DNA from: Hetaerina americana
Lineage: Eukaryota; Arthropoda; Insecta; Odonata; Calopterygidae
Direction: 5' to 3'
NCBI GenBank assembly: GCA_022747635.1
Contig: JAKTNV010000019.1
Span: forward strand, 10,327,501 to 10,391,500
Length of the DNA stretch: 64,000 nucleotides
The translations under genes and the position numbers were made by a program. The notes beneath the pieces were generated by a model. It was not told where the DNA came from. It ran no database searches and saw nothing but the letters and a program-made list of their open reading frames with translations. Below, piece by piece: positions 57,748 through 64,000 of the stretch (positions are counted from its first letter, which is position 1; each line of letters opens with the position of its first letter).

Positions 57748-58784
57748 TTACATAAGTTTGTATCCTGTTCTTGTGCGCAGTTTGATTGCCTCCAAAAATT
57801 GCCAAAGTTTGGAGACATTCATCATGCCACTTGGAATAATTTTGGTCCAGTGTCGAGTTGTGTATTCAAGGCTTAAGAGGTGATATGCGTACTTGGTTTT
57901 ATCCGTGGGAAACTTGTAAGGTTCTCTGAGTGGGACGTGTGTTGTATAGCTCGTAAGAGGGCCAACAAAAACATATGACTCAGCCCTTGATGGCGGTCGT
58001 GACAAAAATAAAAGGCATTCATTTTATTCTCGTTTCTCTTTCGAAGCATGGTGTAGGCACGGCCCACTTCTTTTCCTCTGCTTCTCCGTCAATACTGTTT
58101 TGAGTTGGTGGGAGATTCCAAATCCTTTCCCCGGACACAGGTGAAGCCTACGATAACTCTGTCGTTTGGGAAGATTCTTTGGCGTCCTTTGCACAATAGG
58201 GACCGAAAACTTTTCGAAGTACCCCATCTCATCTTTCTTCCATCCACCATCCAACCAAACACGCAATTATGCGTGTAGTAGTTTGTCCCGCTGGTAGACA
58301 GGCGTCTTTCGGGACACCGGCATTCATTGCGACCACCGGACCCTCCGCCTACGTGGGTCGCTCTTCGCCCGGGAAGGAAGACGAATCGAAACTCCGAATA
58401 AAATGAAGCCGTCCGTTCCTGTTTTGTTTGGCCTGGTTCATTTTCGTGCGGCCGGGGAAGAGTAATGAACTGTACGTCGCTTGCCATTTGAGCGTTTGGG
58501 GAGGAGTGGAATAGATGTTGTGGTCATTACGCATAATATATTTATTCCCTTTTATGGATTGCGTTCTGGTTGGAGCTGTACTCTTTTGAAGATTCTCATT
58601 TGGCTAACTATATGTCCCACGCATCACATTTTTAAGGTCGCCTGGGGCAAGGGATGTAACCGCGAAGAATTGGGGTCCTTCCAGTCCGTATGGGCTCTTT
58701 GGCGAGAGGATTGTCGTTTTGTTGTGGAAGAGTGATAAATCGCCTGGTGCTTAGGTTGGTGTAGCCGGGTTCTACGCTTTCCAT
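57748..58784 (-). other. Possible decayed coding region, minus strand
   Basis: Three minus-strand frames have protein-like composition. The first is 58784-58632 (50 codons, MESVEPGYTN..., ending RGYIPCPRRP). The second starts at 58487 (MASDVQFITLPRPHENEPGQ, then shifts). The third is 58005-57748 (85 codons, including RHWTKIIPSGMMNVSKLWQF). The first two share a start-proximal ATGGMAAGCG and an FITLP peptide, suggesting an internal duplication. I recognise no family and there is no splice pattern I would defend. It may be a dead unidentified transposon gene, a decayed host gene, or chance. Confidence 0.2.
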
Positions 58785-58988
58785 TGTTTAGGTGTTATTT
58801 TGCTCGGCTTCAATGAAGCCGTTTTACTTCGGGAGTACATATACATACACATCGTCCAGGGAACTTGAACGGAAAATAAATGAGATAAACTTACCGTCCC
58901 CATACATATATGATGTAGTTTTCAGATTTGCATTGTGAATGCGATACATGATTCAAAAGAATACACTCTGCATTGCCAAATAAATTAT

Positions 58989-59048
58989 ATATATTTAGAT
59001 GATCTGAGGATGACGCTACGCGTTAAAACCTAGGTAGTCTAAATATAT
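58989..59048 (+). ncRNA. Hammerhead-ribozyme-like motif with 11-bp stem I
   Basis: ATATATTTAGA (58989-58999) pairs perfectly with TCTAAATATAT (59038-59048) as stem I. Between them, in order: bulge TGAT, CTGAGGA (59004-59010), T, stem II GACGC/GCGTT (59012-59016 with 59020-59024, loop TAC), AAAAC (59025-59029, one change from GAAAC), the self-complementary stem III ACCTAGGT (59028-59035), and AG. The architecture is the same as at 3.4 and 6.0 kb. The changed G12 position and the extra bases before the expected cleavage point suggest a decayed ribozyme. Downstream TTATGTGGAAATAGAGAATG resembles the sequence after the 6.0-kb motif. Confidence 0.45.
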
Positions 59049-60137
59049 GATTTATGTGGAAATAGAGAATGAGAAAAAGAGAGAAAACAATGCATTCTTT
59101 TAAATGACCCTTCATCGTTTCAAAAACTGGTATCGGGGAGTAAATTCTAAGAATCTGTTCCTAACTTTAGTTTATATTCATTTTTATTCATTTATCTAGC
59201 AAACCCACCCGACATAAAGAGTGTTATATTACTGTATAAGTGACCATTTTGAGTTATTTCATTAAAGCTCTGTTTCAATATGAAAATTACTCGGGCGTGT
59301 TATTCCAAGGAGGATTCTCTTTTACGATTGGACGAAATGCAATTGTGCGATGCTTTTTGTGCATGCATCGGCATCGTATTTCTTCACCCAGGCGAGGAGA
59401 ACGTTATAGACGTACGTGCGACCACTTGAATGGAACTGAACCGAATGTTTCTTCTGAATCTTTTCTCCTGTAGACGGGGTGGGGGGGGGGCGAAGAATAT
59501 CTCCGAGTTTCTCGATTGAATACCTTTCCCGTGAGAAAACATCATCACCTATTGTTTCTCGAATTCGACGCCAAAACCATGCCGATCAGAAACCTTCCGG
59601 GAACTTTTCGAGGAATGATTGCACCGCACCACCAAATGAAGCCACCAAAGGTTAGCGAAAAACCTCCGCATTTTTGCGCTTCGCTTGCTTCTTCGTGACG
59701 CATTTGCCCAAATATCCCTCCCCCGCCCCCCTTTCTCTCCCCCACACCCCATCTCACTCTGGTAAAACCTCATGGGGCAGACACACTCCACTCATTCGCT
59801 CGCCTTTCTTCCTCAGAGCGAAATATCTTTCCTCGAAATCCAAGTTGCATTCGATAAATCGTCTTAAAGGAGCGCACAAAATGAGTTCGTATACTGCTGC
59901 TTCATTTTTTTATGCTGAGAATTCGCCGTGCCCTAATCGCACGGCAGACTATTTCCGAAAATTATACCTGTTGGATTGGTTGGAATGCACTACCTTTCCA
60001 CTAACCGACCGGATGATTACGGTCACGCGTTTCTTTGGGACCGCGGGAGTGGAAAATATTACCATCTCACAGAGCTCTCCTAAGTCTAGATCGACGCGGA
60101 GTCCACCCATAATGCTTCTCTCTTTTCGTTTCCTCGT
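59049..60137. other. Noncoding DNA, nothing recognised
   Basis: A G run lies at 59480-59490 and a C-rich spot at 59715-59745. Long overlapping frames on both strands near 59550-60170 have no recognisable domain. Confidence 0.4.
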
Positions 60138-60143
60138 TTACAG

Positions 60144-60377
60144 GCTCTCCTCTCCGAGGGCTTGTTGCTGAGCGGCGATACTTGAGTGAACAGCGGTCAC
60201 GTCTGCCAGGAGGGAAAACCCTATCTCCCTCTTCTGTTCTGCGGTGCTTGGATCGATTTGACTCAGAACAGCGTCTTTAGGAATTCGCTGCAGTAGGCGC
60301 ATTGTAAAACCCTCAGACCTGAAACTGTCGAAGAAATTATACACAAGTTGCCTCATAAAATCCTTTAATTGCGTCAT
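60144..60377 (-). CDS. Candidate host exon, function unknown
   Basis: The minus-strand frame begins ATG ACG CAA TTA at 60377 and encodes 79 residues (MTQLKDFMRQLVYNFFDSFR ... AAQQQALGEESL) to a stop at 60138. Composition is balanced, with an amphipathic helical look and no low-complexity runs. Just before the stop the DNA reads AGCCT|GTAAAC, a plausible splice donor at 60144/60143, so this could be a first coding exon reading on into an intron. I find no family match and no second exon. The plus strand over the same site also has a good acceptor (TTTCCTCGTTTACAG), so a plus-strand exon or chance are real alternatives. Confidence 0.2.
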
Positions 60378-63150
60378 GATGAGAAGAGATAAAAGGAAAA
60401 CGCCAGTAACGGTACCGAATAGCTGTTAACTCGCTGGACGCTGTTTATGTTAAGGGAACCACTCCTTGCTCTCCATCACAACTTGCTGCTATTACGATAT
60501 CATTGCTCAAAAGCCCTGCTCACTGCTATAAACTTCATAGATCAGTTGGTTTTTATTCATACAGCGGATCTTTCTATTGAGACGATTAAGGTTCCTCCAT
60601 TTTATATTTTTTCACGTCCATATCAACCCCTCTTTTAAATACATTTGATTATATCGTTACGGAAATTAATTCATATAGACGATATTTAATTAAATTTATT
60701 TTACCCGAACATTAATGTATAAATGCCCACAGTTCCTTAAACATTGCCACAGTCTAGATTTTAAGTTTTCAGAGTAAAACATTTCAATTAGATTTAAATA
60801 ATGTTTTCACTGGGCTCAAATATTTTTCCGAAGTCAGTACTAGAATAATATAAATGGAGGTAACTTTCAAAGTAATGACTTAACGCCAATATTTACTCCT
60901 TCATTAATAAATTCAACGTCTTTCCATGGGTGTGTGCTCTTAAATCTTTTGCTCAAATCTTAGCTAAAGTCTTTAAGGTTCTAATCGGCTTGTCTAATAA
61001 ACATCGCTTAAAATGTCATATTATTACTTTTTTAATCCTTAGTCTTCATTTAGAAACGAGGCAACTGGAATTAACTTAGTTATGAGGATTTAAAATCCAC
61101 ATTCACGCCACCGTAAACCCTCATCAAATATTATATGCCGTCCGAATTCAGCGACAACCTAAACTATTAGAGAAAGACGCTGGAATAGTTTCATGGACTG
61201 GCATCAAAGGATGTACTGGGAATACATTCTGGAGCCCCCGTGGGGATACTTAGGGAGCGATTTGCGAGTATTCCAGCTTTAGGGTATTCTATCTCAACCA
61301 CTTCTTAAAGCTTGATTACGATGACGGTGCATTAGGGCGTTTATAGGCAATTAAAACATCCTTTGTTTCCTTATTTTTCTCGATTACTTCTCTTCCTAAG
61401 GGGATGATTTCGCATCTTGCGGCTAGGGTGAGCATAAAGACGGCGCTATTATTCTCAGAACTAAAAATTTAGAACAGATTTTTATTTGGGGAGAAAGCAA
61501 GCCGTTTTTTTCCTTCGCGGATCGTGATGCATTACGGAGGAGAACTAATGAGCTAAGCTCTCTACCGGTTTGTCTACCTTCTCCCGCACCACCCACTCGG
61601 AAGATTTCACGACTGCTAAGTCGTTTGAAAAATAACCAAAAATCTAAAGTTTTTGGTGGAGGCAACATGTTTTTTTCCCCAATCGTGTGCAGAAGAAAAG
61701 GAACAAAGCAAAAAAACTCTTGGGCGTTCATCTCAATGGCATCTATTGTCACGAGTTCGCCTTTACTTTGGTGTACGCGGGCCCTATCCACTCTCTTTCC
61801 CTCACCCGCTCTCGGTTGAAAATGATGCATCTTTACACTTTTAAATGGGAGTGTGGAGAAAGTTTTTGGGAGGGTTTTCTGGAGTGAGGACGGAGAATGG
61901 CCAAAATGGCCCACGGCTGTCTCTTAGTCATAACTTTTTTTTAGCGCCCACCCCTCGTTCAAGTGTTACGCCCTCCCAAATTTTCGACTTTTTCTCCCAC
62001 ATGCATGATATTTAATGCCGCGGAAAGAACGAATTTGATGGGCCTGCTTTCTTTATTTTAAAGCTTAGACTTCTTCTTGGGAGGCGGAATTTTCATTCCG
62101 CGGAGAAATTTCTGGGGGATAATGACAGCATGACATCGCTCATCGACCTTTTGTCGCAAAAATAATATGGCCTTCTGACTCCATTCAACGGAGTAACGGG
62201 ATTTTTGAATAAGACGAGCAGAGAGGGAAGCTAATCTTTGCCCGGAGAGTGAAAAAAATTAATTGGTCTTGAAGTGATTCAAGCTAATGTCTACATGACG
62301 GAGTTTGGAGAAGCAGGTCAAATTTGTGTTCGTTTTATATTACACCTAGACATGTCATTGACGTTGTGGATTTGTAGTGCAGATAGATTTTCCTCAAAAG
62401 GTTTACAAACGTAAATTGTGCCAGATTTGCTCATTGACTACAGGAGAATTCTCATTGACAGCCCAATTAATGTCATTTGAACTTCCTGACTACCAAAGAA
62501 AGTATCATATTCAGCTTGTATATATTACTTCACTTATAAAAATGCAAATATTGATATAATCAAGGATAAAAGAAGCACAAGTATTAATTAGCATTACATT
62601 TACGAGATCAATTAAACTCGATAATGTCTCTAGGACATGATAGGAATATCGCACAGCGTAATACTTCATAATTTTATATTTATAATGTTTCAAATCATGA
62701 ATATATAATTTTTGAATTGTATTCATAACATCTTAAGAAGCTGTACGTTAGTTTCGATAAACTGTTCAGTGTGTAGGAGATGAGGAGAGGACTAAATATA
62801 TAGTCTGTGCTGTATCGTGATGCCTACTGAATTCGCTCAACCAGGCGGATTCCCAAATATTTGATTATACTCGCATATCCTTACTTAATATATATTTTCT
62901 GACAAGCTCAATATCTTGAATTATATATTTCCTATTCTTACTTTAATATTTGCCATTTTTTTAACGAAAATGATGCAATGGTACTTCATCCCAAAATACT
63001 TTCATTTACCTTAGAAAAGAGATAGTATTCTGGAGAGTTTTCTTGAAAACGACATCTATTTAGTTATCATAACTAATCCAACAAATATAAGTATATTAAG
63101 TCGGTTATGTGTAGGGAAAATAATATATTTGCCAGCCTGCTCATAGTCAA
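60378..63150. other. AT-rich DNA, nothing recognised
   Basis: No supportable gene. A 163-codon minus-strand frame at 61914-61423 is the longest unassigned one and is discussed under rejected items. Confidence 0.45.
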
Positions 63151-63960
63151 CTTCAAGGGAAGGCATATTTCCCTGAGGGGCTCCCTCTGGGGAATGGGAG
63201 GGAGCAGAAGAAGTTACTGCCTGCGTTATGCCTTCGGATGAGAAACAAACACACCCTTTTCATAAGCGTGAATCCGTCTGCTTTAAAAACTACTGATTGT
63301 GAGCACCGCCTCTCTCAATTGTGGTCGTAAAAACTCGAGAGCGCTCCTCGTCGCCATCCTGAAGAAAGGCTATTATCCTCAATCAAAAAGCCTAGGACAA
63401 ACAAGCGGGACTGCTTTTTACTCAGCTCCGAATGGCATTCGGTAGCCGTTTCGGAGATGAAGGAAATTTGTCTTCCCTTTCCCGCAGTAATCTGCGTTCC
63501 CGGCCAAAGTTTACCATTAACGACCGACCCCCTTAAAAGACTCCACGAATTGATCCGTCCACGCTCTGCCGGAGCGGTATCCCCGAAGACCGGGCTTTTT
63601 TGCTGGAAGTTCCAAGGAAAGCCTCGGCTGTTATTAATTTTTATCCCAGGCGCAAATGTCGTGGGATGCTTATTTTTTATGCGCGCACAGCGTTCGTCAT
63701 TCGAACTGTCAACGCCCTCCTCATCGCATCGGCGCGTGGGGGGCGAAAGGAGGCAAGGTTGCGGCCCACTCGCGATTTAATGCCCTTTCCTATCTTCTCC
63801 TCTCTTCTTTGTCCCTCCGGCGTCCTTCCTCTCCACGCTGCGCTCTTGATATCCGCGTGTCCTGCGCATCACCATACTTAACAACTGCGTCCTCTTTTCG
63901 TCGGCAATCTGAGCAGCAAACTTAGTCAGTCGTTTGTCTTCACGTATTTATTTCACTCAA
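63151..63960. other. GC/CpG-rich patch at window end
   Basis: Moderately GC-rich, with overlapping plus-strand frames (107, 93 and 89 codons) in different phases. No recognised domain. The patch may continue beyond the window. Confidence 0.4.
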
Positions 63961-64000
63961 TGGCTACTTTCTCGTTTTGTGCACGTATGATCCCTCTTTT

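Noticed and set aside
61423..61914. 163-codon minus-strand frame, the longest one outside mobile elements and GC-rich patches
   Set aside because: No recognisable domain or splice context, and several plus-strand frames overlap it. A frame this long is not beyond chance in 64 kb. RNA-seq would decide.
1..64000. Searches by eye for CRISPR arrays, rRNA, telomeric TTAGG arrays, homeobox motifs and a few well-known insect microRNAs
   Set aside because: None was seen. The search was by reading only, so diverged or short examples could have been missed.

Overview
This window looks like noncoding DNA from a large, repeat-rich arthropod genome, most likely an insect. The evidence is the mix of mobile elements (mariner, several APE-type non-LTR retrotransposon families, tRNA-derived SINEs), the absence of any long host open reading frame, and AT-rich sequence broken by GC/CpG-rich patches. 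I cannot name the species. No complete host gene can be supported. The window could be intergenic or lie inside long introns. Two minus-strand stretches near 58-60 kb are the only weak candidates for host exons.

Layout. 1-18.4 kb: unique AT-rich DNA with GC/CpG-rich patches (1.7-2.2, 5.1-5.8, 10.2-10.9, 12.5-13.6 kb), a hammerhead-ribozyme-like motif at 3.4 kb, a near-perfect 171-bp palindrome at 5.95-6.12 kb carrying two inverted copies of a hammerhead-like motif inside a 12-bp direct repeat, and copies of one tRNA-derived SINE family (2.7, 6.7, 9.7, 17.05 kb; another at 42.6 kb). 18.4-24 kb: an internally deleted mariner with perfect terminal repeats, a retrotransposon copy (LINE A) that keeps endonuclease and 3' tail but has lost reverse transcriptase and is bordered by (TA)n, and the 3' end of a CR1/Jockey-like LINE with a (GATGTA)n tail. 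24-44 kb: mostly unique AT-rich DNA with a second LINE 3' fragment (27.5-28.3 kb), a SINE remnant, a retrotransposon 5'UTR fragment (35.3 kb) and a few small relics. 44.5-52.8 kb: the densest retrotransposon block, with a decayed minus-strand copy of the LINE A/B lineage, an oppositely oriented 5'UTR fragment, a 5'-truncated Jockey-like element with an open reverse-transcriptase frame, and LINE B, which keeps reverse transcriptase but has lost endonuclease. 53-64 kb: unique sequence, GC-rich patches (54.0-54.4, 56.5-57.1, 63.2-63.9 kb), a third hammerhead-like motif at 59.0 kb with an 11-bp closing stem, and the two weak host-exon candidates.

The parts do not form a pathway; they record successive waves of transposition. 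Recent activity is clearest for the SINE (two full copies, opposite strands, differing at only two positions by eye, each with a perfect target-site duplication). The most unusual signals are the three hammerhead-like loci without any recognisable protein-coding element beside them, and the pair of sister LINE copies with complementary domain losses.
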